DNA of 64,000 nt from Streptomyces sp. NRRL WC-3742 (GTDB lineage Bacteria > Actinomycetota > Actinomycetes > Streptomycetales > Streptomycetaceae): the NCBI RefSeq assembly GCF_000720635.1, contig NZ_JOCF01000002.1, positions 145,675 to 209,674 on the forward strand, read 5' to 3'. The translations under genes and the position numbers were made by a program. Every line of letters starts with the position of its first letter. The stretch's first letter is position 1. Shown here in pieces: positions 50,469-59,158 of this stretch. Below the pieces are notes generated by a model. That model saw nothing but the letters and a program-made list of their open reading frames with translations, was not told where the DNA came from and ran no database searches.

Positions 50469-51368
50469 ATGACCGACCAGCAGCGCACCACATGGTCGGC
50501 AGGCCGCCGGCTGCCGCACCTGCGTCCGGCGGCCGGGGCCGCCCTGCTCGTCGCCGCACTGGCCGTGGGCGCCGCGGGCTGCTCGGGCGGCTCCGGGAGC
50601 GGCTCCTCCGACCAGCAGTCGAACGCCCCCGACAAGCTGGCGGCCGATCCGCTCACCGCCGTACGCAGCGCGGCCGACATCACCGGCCGCACGGGTTCGG
50701 CGCACACCGCCTCGGAGCTGGTCACGGAGTCCGCGGAGAAGAAGGCGTCGTTCAGCGGGACGGGCGGCTACGACTACGTGAAGCGGATCGGCCGGCTGGA
50801 GGTGCAGGTGCCGCCGGGTGCGGCGACCACCGGGAAGATCGTCGAGGTGGTCCTGCCGGGCACCGTCTACCTGCAGAACAGCGGCGCCAAGGTGCCCGAG
50901 GGCAAGTGGGTGAAGCTGGACGTGCGCCAGTTGCCGGACGGCAACCTGGTGAGCAGCGGCGCCACCGACCCGGCCTCGGCGGCGGGGGCGCTGCGCGGGG
51001 CGCAGAAGGCCGAGGCGGTGGGCACCGAGACGGTGGACGGGGTGGCCCTGCACCACTACCGGGGGGCGCTGGACCTGGCGAAGGCGGCCGACGCGACCGG
51101 CGGCCGCGGCGGGGACGGCCTGCGGATGGGCGGGCAGACCTTCACGGTGAAGGAGGTCCCCTACGACGCCTGGCTGGACGACCAGGGCCGGCTGCGCAAG
51201 GTGGTCGAGGTGTTCACCTTCGCCGGGGTGGCCGGGTCGAAGGAGGCCAAGGACCAGGTGAAGGTGACGTCGACGACCTCGCTGAGCGACTTCGGCAAAC
51301 CCGTGGAGGCGGCCGAGCCGCCGGCCTCGGACATCTACCAGATGAAGCCCTCGGAGAGCCCGAAGTAG
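50469..51368 (+). CDS. Lipoprotein, LppX/LprG-like fold
   Basis: 299 residues; the start at 50469 is chosen because GAGG sits six bases before it, while the ATG at 50463 touches GAGG. The lipobox is LAVGAAGCSGG, so the protein is anchored outside the membrane. A Ser/Gly linker precedes a beta-rich domain with GSAHTASELVTESAEKKASFSGTGGYDYVKRIGRLEVQV, VYLQNSGAKVPEGKWVKLDV and DAWLDDQGRLRKVVEVFTF. That is the pattern of LppX/LprAFG lipid-carrier lipoproteins and related streptomycete proteins. Ligand unknown. Confidence 0.75.
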   Translation: MTDQQRTTWSAGRRLPHLRPAAGAALLVAALAVGAAGCSGGSGSGSSDQQSNAPDKLAADPLTAVRSAADITGRTGSAHTASELVTESAEKKASFSGTGGYDYVKRIGRLEVQVPPGAATTGKIVEVVLPGTVYLQNSGAKVPEGKWVKLDVRQLPDGNLVSSGATDPASAAGALRGAQKAEAVGTETVDGVALHHYRGALDLAKAADATGGRGGDGLRMGGQTFTVKEVPYDAWLDDQGRLRKVVEVFTFAGVAGSKEAKDQVKVTSTTSLSDFGKPVEAAEPPASDIYQMKPSESPK

Positions 51369-51526
51369 GCCGCCCCGGTGCGGGTGGCCGTGCGGGGAGC
51401 GGCGGTCACCCGTTTCGGCGGCGCACAGATGGCCCGTCCGTGCCATGTGGACGGGCCCCGGAGTGCCTAGGCTGGACGTCGGGTGGCTGCCGCCCGGGCT
51501 GGCGAGGCGCTGAAGGGGTGGTGCAG

Positions 51527-51748
51527 GTGGTGTCGTCCACGGGTGACCGCAGCGGCGGCCACGACGACGCGGCCCTCGACGAGATCGACCTGGCCGGCGA
51601 GCTGATGATCGCCGCGACGGCCAGCCCCGGCGACCGGCTGCCGACCGAGCGGATCGACGAGGTACTGCTCGACCGGGTGGTGCCCCGGCCGACCCCGGAG
51701 CCGGCCGGCGAGGCCAACGGTCACGGGGCCGACCCGCCGTCGTCCTGA
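51527..51748 (+). CDS. Small conserved acidic protein
   Basis: 73 residues from a GTG with AAGGGG eight bases upstream. Core: LDEIDLAGELMIAATASPGDRLPTERIDEVLLDRVV, a short helical segment with conserved leucines and charged residues, flanked by disordered ends. It resembles a short streptomycete family found between the lipoprotein and csoR; no function is known. Convergent with csoR, 17 bp apart. Confidence 0.65.
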   Translation: MVSSTGDRSGGHDDAALDEIDLAGELMIAATASPGDRLPTERIDEVLLDRVVPRPTPEPAGEANGHGADPPSS

Positions 51749-51765
51749 CCTGGGCCCGGGCCGGC

Positions 51766-52143
51766 TCAGCTGCGCAGCAGTCGGCTGATCGCGGCCGTGG
51801 CCTCGGCGACCTTGGCGTCCAGCTCCGCGCCGCCCTCCTCGGCGGCGGCGGCCACGCAGTGCCGCAGGTGTTCCTCCAGCAGGGAGAGCGCGAAGGACTG
51901 CAGCGCCTTGGTGCTGGCCGAGACCTGGGTGAGCACGTCGATGCAGTAGACGTCCTCGTCGACCATGCGCTGGAGGCCCCGGATCTGGCCCTCGATCCGG
52001 CGCAGCCGCTTGAGGTGGGCGTCCTTCTGGCCGCTGTAGCCGTGCGGGCCGTGGTGCCCGGTGGCGGCGGCGGGGGTCTGTTCGGCGTGCGGGTCGCTCC
52101 CGTGCGCGTGGTCCGGCTCGGTGCGCGCTTGCGTCGTGGTCAT
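51766..52143 (-). CDS. csoR: Copper-sensing repressor CsoR
   Basis: 125 residues. The all-helical domain (about 38-124) has the copper ligands C67, H92 and C96 with the spacing of S. lividans CsoR (C75, H100, C104), and LKRLRRIEGQIRGLQRMVDED as the first DNA-binding helix. In the absence of Cu(I) it represses its own gene and the copper exporters. The N-terminal 36 residues are rich in His (six), which may bind extra metal. The copper exporter genes are not in this window, so it acts in trans. Divergent from the DUF47-pit operon. Confidence 0.9.
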   Translation of the reverse strand: MTTTQARTEPDHAHGSDPHAEQTPAAATGHHGPHGYSGQKDAHLKRLRRIEGQIRGLQRMVDEDVYCIDVLTQVSASTKALQSFALSLLEEHLRHCVAAAAEEGGAELDAKVAEATAAISRLLRS

Positions 52144-52490
52144 CGGCCCGCCTTCGTCATGAGTGCCTGGTGGCTGCGTCGGCCTCCAGTGTCCAACACC
52201 CGGACGGCCCGTGGTGTTCCGCCGGCCGACCCGGCACGTGCCAGGGCGGCGGAGCGGTTGCGCCGTATGAGCGGCGCCCCCGTCTTCCGGGCCGACGACG
52301 GGGACAATCCGTACGAGGTTCCGTCAGACTGAGGCTCCCGTCCGCACATGGGTGTGCGGCCCCGAACAGCCGGTGCGGCAGCGTTACGGAACAGGAGGTT
52401 CCGGCTCCTCGCCCCACCACCCCGTTTGCGTGATCGCGCTTGGTTGCACCTAGCATCGTTCAGTCCCTACCCCGCACATCGGAGATTTCC
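52144..52490. other. Divergent region csoR / DUF47-pit
   Basis: 347 bp. A + strand frame of 57 codons (52159-52332) ends ADDGDNPYEVPSD and has GC-rich third positions only in its second half, so it is a doubtful gene. A 7-bp hairpin (52342-52359) follows. TAGCAT at 52451-52456 is a likely -10 for the DUF47-pit mRNA, about 30 bp upstream of its GTG. Confidence 0.4.
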
Positions 52491-53111
52491 GTGCGTTTTA
52501 GCCTGACCCCGAAGGAGACGAGCTTCTACGACATGTTCGCCGCGGCCGCGGAGAACCTCGTCGTCGGATCGAAGCTCCTGCTGGAACTGCTGGGATCAGA
52601 CGTGTCGGCCCGCGCGGAGATCGTCGAGCGCATGCGCGCCGCCGAACACGCCGGGGACGACACCACCCATGCGGTGTTCCACCAGCTGAACTCCTCCTTC
52701 ATCACGCCGTTCGACCGCGAGGACATCTACAGCCTGGCCTCGTCGCTGGACGACATCATGGACTTCATGGAGGAGGCCGTCGACCTGGTCGTCCTCTACG
52801 ACATCCAGACCCTGCCGAAGGGCATCGAGCAGCAGATCGAGGTGCTCGCGCGGGCAGCCGAGCTCACCGCCGAGGCGATGCCGAACCTGCGCAGCATGTC
52901 GAACCTCACCGAGTACTGGATCGAGGTCAACCGGCTGGAGAACCAGGCCGACCAGATCCACCGCAAGCTGCTCGCCCACCTGTTCTCGGGTCAGTACGAC
53001 GCCATCGAGGTGCTCAAGCTCAAGCAGATCGTGGACGTCCTTGAGGAGGCGGCGGACGCGTTCGAGCACGTCGCCAACACGGTGGAGACCATCGCCGTCA
53101 AGGAGTCCTGA
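52491..53111 (+). CDS. DUF47 / PhoU-like regulator of phosphate transport
   Basis: 206 residues from a GTG with GGAG six bases upstream. All-helical, with the E-D-x-D type metal motifs of PhoU-like proteins: AEHAGDDTTHAVFHQL and FDREDIYSLASSLDDIMDF. DUF47 genes almost always precede a Pit transporter, as here (5-bp gap). The product probably controls the flux through Pit at the membrane. Confidence 0.88.
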   Translation: MRFSLTPKETSFYDMFAAAAENLVVGSKLLLELLGSDVSARAEIVERMRAAEHAGDDTTHAVFHQLNSSFITPFDREDIYSLASSLDDIMDFMEEAVDLVVLYDIQTLPKGIEQQIEVLARAAELTAEAMPNLRSMSNLTEYWIEVNRLENQADQIHRKLLAHLFSGQYDAIEVLKLKQIVDVLEEAADAFEHVANTVETIAVKES

Positions 53112-53116
53112 CCCTC

Positions 53117-54112
53117 GTGGACATGGCAGCACTCATCGCCGTCATCGGCGTTGCGTTCTTCTTCACCTACACCAACGGCTTCCACGACTCGGCGAACGCG
53201 ATCGCCACCTCGGTCTCCACACGGGCGCTCACGCCCAGGGCCGCGCTCGCGATGGCCGCCGTGATGAACCTGGCGGGCGCCTTCCTGGGCAGCGGGGTGG
53301 CGCACACCGTCTCCAAGGGGATCATCGAGACCCCCACCGGCAACCAGGGGATGGCGATCCTCTTCGCCGCACTGGTCGGCGCGATCTCCTGGAACCTGCT
53401 CACCTGGTACTTCGGCCTCCCGTCCTCCTCCTCGCACGCGCTGTTCGGCGGCATGGTGGGCGCGGCGATGGCCGGCGGCATCGACGTGATCTGGAGCGGG
53501 GTCCTCGACAAGATCGTCATCCCGATGATCGTCTCGCCGGTGGTCGGCCTGGTCGGCGGCTTCCTGGTGATGCTGGCGATCCTGTGGATCTTCCGCCGGG
53601 CCAACCCGCACCGCGCCAAGCGCAACTTCCGGGTCGCCCAGACCGCCTCGGCCGCCGCGATGGCGCTGGCCCACGGTCTGCAGGACGCGCAGAAGACCAT
53701 GGGTGTCGTGGTCATGGCGCTCACGATCTCGGGCCACCAGACCACCGGGGACATCCCGGTCTGGGTGAAGATCTCCTGCGCGGCGATGCTCTCGCTGGGC
53801 ACCTACGCGGGCGGCTGGCGGATCATGCGGACCCTCGGCCGCAAGATCATCGAGCTGGACCCGCCGCAGGGCTTCGCCGCCGAGGCGACGGCCTCGACGG
53901 TCATGTACATCACCTCGTTCGTCTTCAAGGCGCCGATCTCCACCACCCACGTGATCACCGCGGCGATCATGGGCGCGGGCGCCACCAAGCGCATCCGCGC
54001 GGTGCGCTGGGGCGTGGCCAAGAACATCGTCCTCGGCTGGTTCATCACCATGCCGGCGGCCGCGATCGTCGCGGCGCTGATGTACTGGCTGGTCCACCTC
54101 TTCTGGGGCTGA
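53117..54112 (+). CDS. pit: Low-affinity inorganic phosphate transporter (Pit family)
   Basis: 331 residues, about ten membrane helices. The duplicated PiT signatures are GFHDSANAIATSVSTRAL in the first half and FKAPISTTHVITAAIMGAG in the second. It imports metal-phosphate in symport with protons when phosphate is ample. Operon with DUF47; a terminator follows. Together with pstSCAB it gives the window both kinds of phosphate uptake. Confidence 0.93.
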   Translation: MDMAALIAVIGVAFFFTYTNGFHDSANAIATSVSTRALTPRAALAMAAVMNLAGAFLGSGVAHTVSKGIIETPTGNQGMAILFAALVGAISWNLLTWYFGLPSSSSHALFGGMVGAAMAGGIDVIWSGVLDKIVIPMIVSPVVGLVGGFLVMLAILWIFRRANPHRAKRNFRVAQTASAAAMALAHGLQDAQKTMGVVVMALTISGHQTTGDIPVWVKISCAAMLSLGTYAGGWRIMRTLGRKIIELDPPQGFAAEATASTVMYITSFVFKAPISTTHVITAAIMGAGATKRIRAVRWGVAKNIVLGWFITMPAAAIVAALMYWLVHLFWG

Positions 54113-54148
54113 GACCCACCGACGCCGTCCGAGAGGGCGAACAGCAGA

Positions 54149-54183
54149 AAGGGCCCGTCCCCGGTTCTCGGGGGCGGGCCCTT
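54149..54183 (+). terminator. Terminator of pit
   Basis: A 9-bp stem (AAGGGCCCG/CGGGCCCTT) extended by a CCCC/GGGG helix past one mismatch, followed by CTC on the + strand. Confidence 0.75.
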
Positions 54184-54239
54184 CTCATGCTCCCCGGCGG
54201 CACCGCCATGCAGCGCCGTGGAGCAGTCCATGTACCGGC

Positions 54240-55016
54240 TCAGCCGAAGCGGCCGGAGATGTAGTCCTCGGTCGCCTGGACGGAGGGGTTGGAGAAGATC
54301 CGCTGGGTGTCGTCCAGCTCGACCAGCTTGCCCGGCTGGCCGACGCCCGCCAGGTTGAAGAAGGCGGTGCGGTCGCTGACGCGGGCCGCCTGCTGCATGT
54401 TGTGCGTCACGATGACGATCGTGAACTGCGACTTCAGCTCGCCGATCAGGTCCTCGATGGCGAGGGTGGAGATCGGGTCGAGCGCCGAGCAGGGCTCGTC
54501 CATCAGCAGGACCTGCGGCTCGACCGCGATGGCGCGGGCGATGCACAGGCGCTGCTGCTGACCGCCGGAGAGGCCGGCACCCGGCTTGTTCAGCCGGGTG
54601 TGGACCTCCTTCCAGAGGTTGGCGCCCTTGAGGGAGCGCTCCACGACCTCGTCGAGGACGGCCTTCTTCTTGACGCCCGCCAGGCGCAGGCCCGCGACCA
54701 CGTTGTCGTAGATCGACATGGTCGGGAACGGGTTGGGGCGCTGGAAGACCATGCCGACCGCGCGGCGCACCGCGACGGGGTCGACGTTGGAGGCGTAGAG
54801 GTTCTCGTCGTCCAGGAGGACCTTGCCCTCGACCCGGGCGCCGGGGATCACCTCGTGCATCCGGTTCAGGGTGCGCAGGAAGGTGGACTTGCCGCAGCCG
54901 GACGGGCCGATGAAGGCGGTCACCGAGCGGGGTTCGATGCTCATCGAGATGTCCTCGATGGCCTTGGTGGAGCCGTAGAAGGCCGACAGCCCGCTGACGT
55001 CGATGCGCTTGGCCAT
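54240..55016 (-). CDS. pstB: Phosphate ABC transporter ATP-binding protein
   Basis: 258 residues. Walker [10 protein letters not shown] (about 37-45), signature [14 protein letters not shown], Walker [14 protein letters not shown] and the switch His in [24 protein letters not shown] is the PstB-specific Q-loop sequence. It energises PstAC. Last gene of the leftward pstSCAB operon, 41 bp after pstA. Confidence 0.96.
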   Translation of the reverse strand: MAKRIDVSGLSAFYGSTKAIEDISMSIEPRSVTAFIGPSGCGKSTFLRTLNRMHEVIPGARVEGKVLLDDENLYASNVDPVAVRRAVGMVFQRPNPFPTMSIYDNVVAGLRLAGVKKKAVLDEVVERSLKGANLWKEVHTRLNKPGAGLSGGQQQRLCIARAIAVEPQVLLMDEPCSALDPISTLAIEDLIGELKSQFTIVIVTHNMQQAARVSDRTAFFNLAGVGQPGKLVELDDTQRIFSNPSVQATEDYISGRFG

Positions 55017-55057
55017 GATCGTTGCTTCTCTCGTCTGTCTCGTCGTCAGTCGGTCGC

Positions 55058-56128
55058 TCAGTGTCCGCCCTTGGGCGAGCGCCAGCGTGCGATGCCCCGG
55101 GCGATGAGGTTGAGCCCCATCACGAAGGCGATCAGCACCAGCGCGGCGCCCCAGGCGCGGGCGTAGCCGAAGTCGTTGTTGACCTGGGAGTACTGCATCC
55201 AGATGTACATCGGCAGGGACTGCTGGGGTCCGTCGAACGGGTTGCTGTTGATGACGTCGGCGCCGAACACCAGCATCATCACCGGGGCGGTCTCGCCCGT
55301 GATACGGGCGACCGCCAGCATCACGCCGGTGGTGATGCCGCCGACCGCGGTCGGGAGGACGATCCGCAGGATGGTCTTCCAGCGCGGCACGCCGAGGGCG
55401 TACGAGGCTTCGCGCAGCTCGTTCGGGACCAGCTTGAGCATCTCCTCGGTGGAGCGGACCACGACCGGCATCATCAGGATCGCCAGTGCGAGGCTGCCCG
55501 AGAACCCGGAGTAGCCGAAGCCCAGCGCGATGTTCCAGAGCGAGAGGATGAACAGGCCCGCGACGATGGACGGGATGCCCGTCATGACGTCGACGAAGAA
55601 GGTGACGGCCTTGGCGAGCCCGCCGCGACCGTACTCGACCAGGTAGACGGCGGTCAGCAGACCGATCGGGGCGGCCATCGCGGTGGCCAGGCCGACCTGC
55701 TGCAGGGTGCCGAGCAGCGCGTGGTAGATGCCACCGCCGGGCCCGGACTGGAGCACGCCCTTCATCGAGTGGCTCAGGAAGTTCCCGTTCACCACGCCGA
55801 TGCCCTGCTGGATCGTGTAGACGGTCAGCGAGATCAGCGGGATCACGGCCAGGATGAAGGCGACCCACACGATGGAGGTGGCGAACCGGTCCTTGGCCTG
55901 GCGCCGGCCCTCGACCCGGGCCGAGATCAGGTAGCTGATGAGCAGGAACAGGAGGGCCGAGATCAGGCCCCACTGCAGGTGGCTCTCCAGGCCGGCGGCC
56001 GCGCCGATCCCGCAGCCGAGGGCGATCGAGCCGACCGCGACGGCGGCCGGGGCCCACTTGGGCAGCCGGTTGGCGCTCAGGGCGTTGCCGAGAGGACGGG
56101 CGTCCTCGACGACGGCGGTGACGGTCAT
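55058..56128 (-). CDS. pstA: Phosphate ABC transporter permease
   Basis: 356 residues, about eight membrane helices; two N-terminal helices and a loop are extra compared with E. coli PstA. The permease EAA loop is [23 protein letters not shown], contacting PstB, and [17 protein letters not shown] is typical of PstA. The ATG overlaps the pstC stop by four bases (ATGA), so the two subunits are translationally coupled. Confidence 0.95.
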   Translation of the reverse strand: MTVTAVVEDARPLGNALSANRLPKWAPAAVAVGSIALGCGIGAAAGLESHLQWGLISALLFLLISYLISARVEGRRQAKDRFATSIVWVAFILAVIPLISLTVYTIQQGIGVVNGNFLSHSMKGVLQSGPGGGIYHALLGTLQQVGLATAMAAPIGLLTAVYLVEYGRGGLAKAVTFFVDVMTGIPSIVAGLFILSLWNIALGFGYSGFSGSLALAILMMPVVVRSTEEMLKLVPNELREASYALGVPRWKTILRIVLPTAVGGITTGVMLAVARITGETAPVMMLVFGADVINSNPFDGPQQSLPMYIWMQYSQVNNDFGYARAWGAALVLIAFVMGLNLIARGIARWRSPKGGH

Positions 56129-57102
56129 GCGTTGGCCCCCGAGTACTCCTTGCGGCGGGCGATGATCAGTCGCGCGGCACCGTTCACCAGCAGGGTGATG
56201 ACGAACAGGACGAGGCCGGAGGCCATCAGCGCGTTGCGGCCGTTGTCGCCGGCCTCGGAGAACTTGAGCGCGATGTTCTGGGCGAAGGTGCCGCCGCCGG
56301 CGTCCAGGATGTGCAGCGACAGGACGCTGCTGGAGGAGAGCACCACCGCGACCGCGATGGTCTCGCCGAGCGCACGGCCGAGGCCGAGCATCGAGGCCGA
56401 GATGATGCCGGGGCGGCCGAAGGGCAGCACCGCGGTGCGGATCATCTCCCAGCGGGTCGCGCCGAGCGCGAGCGCCGCCTCCTCGTGCATCCGCGGCACC
56501 TGGCGGAACACCTCGCGGGAGACCGCGGTGATGATCGGCAGGACCATGATGGCCAGCAGGATGCCGACCGTGAACAGGTTGCGCGGGGTGCCGGTCCTGG
56601 TCTGGTCGAAGATGTACGTCCAGCCCAGGTACTCGTTGAGCCAGCTGGTCAGGCCGTCCATGTGCGGCACGAGGAAGAGCGCGCCCCAGAGGCCGTAGAC
56701 GATGCTGGGGACGGCGGCGAGCAGGTCGACCAGGTAGGCGAACGGCTGGGCGATCCGGCGCGGCGCGTAGTGCGAGATGAACAGCGCGATGCCGATGGCC
56801 ACCGGCACCGCGATCGCCATCGCGATGATCGCGCTGACGAGGGTGCCGACCACCAGGACGGCGATGCCGAAGACGGGCTTCGGGGCGTCCGGCGTCCACT
56901 CGAAGGTGGTGAGGAAGTTGCCCTCGTTGTTGCTCAGCGCGAGGACCGAGCGCCAGGTCAGGAACGCGGCGATGGCGCCCATGACGACGAGGAGGAAGAT
57001 GCCCGAGCCCCGGGCGAAGTTCATGAAGATCTTGTCGCCGACCCGGCTGTCACGCGGCCGGCGTTCCCTGCCTCGCGGGGCGGCAGGGGAGGATGAAGTC
57101 AT
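56125..57102 (-). CDS. pstC: Phosphate ABC transporter permease
   Basis: 325 residues, six main membrane helices after a polar N-terminus. [18 protein letters not shown] and the EAA loop [23 protein letters not shown] identify PstC. With PstA it forms the membrane channel. Separated from pstS by 150 bp containing a long stem-loop, as expected if PstS is made in excess. Confidence 0.95.
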   Translation of the reverse strand: MTSSSPAAPRGRERRPRDSRVGDKIFMNFARGSGIFLLVVMGAIAAFLTWRSVLALSNNEGNFLTTFEWTPDAPKPVFGIAVLVVGTLVSAIIAMAIAVPVAIGIALFISHYAPRRIAQPFAYLVDLLAAVPSIVYGLWGALFLVPHMDGLTSWLNEYLGWTYIFDQTRTGTPRNLFTVGILLAIMVLPIITAVSREVFRQVPRMHEEAALALGATRWEMIRTAVLPFGRPGIISASMLGLGRALGETIAVAVVLSSSSVLSLHILDAGGGTFAQNIALKFSEAGDNGRNALMASGLVLFVITLLVNGAARLIIARRKEYSGANA

Positions 57103-57192
57103 TGGTCTACTCCGGTCTGGTGGTGCCGCCCCGGAAGGGGGACGGCACCATGGCGGCGGTGCCCCGGACGTTGGTGCTGGGATTGGTGCGAT

Positions 57193-57239
57193 CCGGTGGG
57201 GCGGCCCCGGCCCCCCTCGTTACGGGGCCGACCCACCGG
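57193..57239 (-). promoter_or_regulatory. Long stem-loop between pstS and pstC
   Basis: CCGGTGGG/CCCACCGG and CGGCCCCG/CGGGGCCG arms pair (57193-57209 with 57223-57239, one bulge) around a loop of about 13 nt. It can act as partial terminator or as a barrier to decay that protects pstS mRNA. Confidence 0.65.
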
Positions 57240-57252
57240 TGGTCCCGTCGGA

Positions 57253-58386
57253 TCAGGCGAGGGCCGGGATGACGGCGTTGACCTTGTCCGTCAGCTCCTT
57301 GGGGAGCGGGACGTAGCCCTTCTCGCCCGCGGCCTTCTGGCCGGCGTCGCTGGCGGTGTAGGTCAGGAAGGACTTCAGGGTGTCGAGTGTCTCGGCCTTG
57401 TTGCCCTTGTCGCAGACGATCTCGTAGGTGACCAGGACGAGCGGGTAGGAGCCCTCTTCCTTGGTCGCGTAGTCGAGCTTCAGCGCCAGGTCGCTGCCGG
57501 TGCCGGTGATCTTCGCCTTGGCGAAGGTGTTGGCGGCGTTGGCGGCGGTGGCCTCGACCGGCTTGGAGGCACCGGTGGCGAGGGAGGCGCTCTTCAGGCT
57601 GTTCGTCTGGGCGTAGGCCAGCTCGACGTAGCTGATCGAGTTCTTGACCTGCTTGACCTGGGCCGCGACACCGGCGCTGCCGGTGGCCGACTGGCCGTTC
57701 TTGCCCGCCCACGCCTTGGAGGCCGGGTAGGACCAGGCGCCGTTGCCGGCGGCGGCGAAGTACTTGGTGAGGTTCTCGGTGGTGCCCGAGTCCTCGGAGC
57801 GGTGGAAGGTCTGGATCTCCGCGTCCGGCAGCTTGGCGCTCGGGTTCAGGGCGGCGATCGCCGGGTCGTTCCACTTGGTGATCTGGGTGTCGAAGATCTT
57901 CGCCGCGGTCGGGGCGTCCAGGATGAGGCTGTCCACGCCCTCGACGTTGAAGACCAGCGAGATCAGACCGCCGGCCATCGGCAGGTCGATGCCCTGGCCA
58001 CCGGTGCAGACCGCCTTGCTCGCGTCGACCTCGGCCGGCTTGAGGGCCGAGTCGGAACCGGCGAACGTGACCTTGCCCTGGGTGAACTGCTGGATGCCCG
58101 CGCCGGAACCGGGGGCCTGGTAGTTCACGGTGCTGCCGGAGCAGGCGGCGGCGAAGTTGGTCTTCCAGACGTCGATCGCCGTGGCCTGGGCGCTCGAACC
58201 GGCGCCGAGCAGGTTACCGGCCTTGCCACACTTGATCGAGGAGCCAGCCGCGGCCGAGGTGGAACCGCCGGACGTACCGCCGGTGCCATTGTCGTCCGAG
58301 CCGCAGGCGGCGAGCGACAGCGAGCTGACAAGCGCCATGGCACCGATGGCGAGGGCCTTGGAGCGGCCGTTCCGCTGGAGCTTCAC
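57253..58386 (-). CDS. pstS: Phosphate-binding lipoprotein PstS
   Basis: 377 residues from a GTG with AAGGGA seven bases upstream. The lipobox is SLSLAACGSDD, so it is a lipoprotein on the outer face of the membrane. The binding-protein fold is complete, with the phosphate-contacting segments GAGSSAQATAIDVW, FAGSDSALKPAEV and HRSEDSGTTENLTKYF. It is the high-affinity receptor for PstABC. A PHO box 140 bp upstream points to PhoP control. Confidence 0.96.
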   Translation of the reverse strand: MKLQRNGRSKALAIGAMALVSSLSLAACGSDDNGTGGTSGGSTSAAAGSSIKCGKAGNLLGAGSSAQATAIDVWKTNFAAACSGSTVNYQAPGSGAGIQQFTQGKVTFAGSDSALKPAEVDASKAVCTGGQGIDLPMAGGLISLVFNVEGVDSLILDAPTAAKIFDTQITKWNDPAIAALNPSAKLPDAEIQTFHRSEDSGTTENLTKYFAAAGNGAWSYPASKAWAGKNGQSATGSAGVAAQVKQVKNSISYVELAYAQTNSLKSASLATGASKPVEATAANAANTFAKAKITGTGSDLALKLDYATKEEGSYPLVLVTYEIVCDKGNKAETLDTLKSFLTYTASDAGQKAAGEKGYVPLPKELTDKVNAVIPALA

Positions 58387-58526
58387 AGGGGTGTCCCTTT
58401 CTGTGGCATTGCCCGTCGCGCAGATCGTGCGGTGCACGGAGGAGCGCGGGTTTTGCTGTGGTCCGGGGCCCGTTCGGCCCGTCGGCATTCCCGAAACTAG
58501 GCCGGGTAAGTGACACGACAGCCGGG

Positions 58527-58548
58527 CGCAAATGAACGGAGAGTGAAC
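58527..58548 (-). promoter_or_regulatory. PHO box upstream of pstS
   Basis: GTTCACTCTCC and GTTCATTTGCG, two directly adjacent 11-bp units on the minus strand, matching the PhoP direct repeat (GTTCACC every 11 bp) of Streptomyces. A CTAGTT -10-like hexamer lies about 30 bp closer to the gene. Confidence 0.85.
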
Positions 58549-58614
58549 CTCGGAGGGATGACAGGAAACTACGTCAGGTAGTAACGGTTGCATCACGACA
58601 AGGGCGCAGGCGGA

Positions 58615-59157
58615 TCACTTCCACCGTTCCTTCACCGGTGCCTCCCCCTTCGTCCGTACGGGCCTCGCCCCCAGCATCACCAGCAGGGCGTCGACCAGCA
58701 ACCGGTCGCGCTCGTGCGTCAGCCGCGCACGGGCCTTCCCCGCCGGCAGCCACTCCAGCCGGTCCACCTCCCGGTTGGGACGGAACTCCCCCGAGGCCGG
58801 CACCGCCGCCCAGTACCGGACCTCCTTCGGACGGCCCTGCGCCAGATAGTGCTGGGCCGGCAGCTCCTCGCCCAGCCGGCAGTGGAAGCCCGTCTCCTCC
58901 CGGACCTCGCGCAGCGCCGCCTCGACCACGCCCTCCCCCGGGTCGAGCTTGCCCTTGGGAAGGCTCCAGTCGTCGTACTTCGGACGGTGGATCACCGCGA
59001 TCCGCGGCCGCCCCAGCCGGCCGCTCTTCTTCGGACGGCCGGGCAGCCACAGCACCGCGCCCGCCGCCAGGATCACCCGGCCGCGACCGGTCCCGGCCTC
59101 GGAGACGTCCACGGGCCGCGCGGCCCCCTCCGGTTCGGCCGTCCGGGGCCGGCGCAC
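58615..59157 (-). CDS. NUDIX hydrolase (MutT-like)
   Basis: 180 residues from a GTG that begins one base after the CHAD-gene TGA. The Nudix box is GKLDPGEGVVEAALREVREETG (G-x5-E-x7-REVxEETG), complete. The N-terminus has ILAAGAVLWLP and IHRPKYDDWSLPKGKLDPGE, as in MutT1-type enzymes that act on nucleotides or polyphosphorylated compounds. The protein ends RTKGEAPVKERWK, without the histidine-phosphatase domain of mycobacterial MutT1. It is coupled to the polyphosphate-related genes upstream. Confidence 0.88.
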   Translation of the reverse strand: MRRPRTAEPEGAARPVDVSEAGTGRGRVILAAGAVLWLPGRPKKSGRLGRPRIAVIHRPKYDDWSLPKGKLDPGEGVVEAALREVREETGFHCRLGEELPAQHYLAQGRPKEVRYWAAVPASGEFRPNREVDRLEWLPAGKARARLTHERDRLLVDALLVMLGARPVRTKGEAPVKERWK

Positions 59158-59158
59158 C

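Noticed and set aside
52430..52490. PHO box in front of DUF47-pit
   Set aside because: GTTGCAC and GTTCAGT are present but 15 bp apart, not 11, and no third unit supports them.
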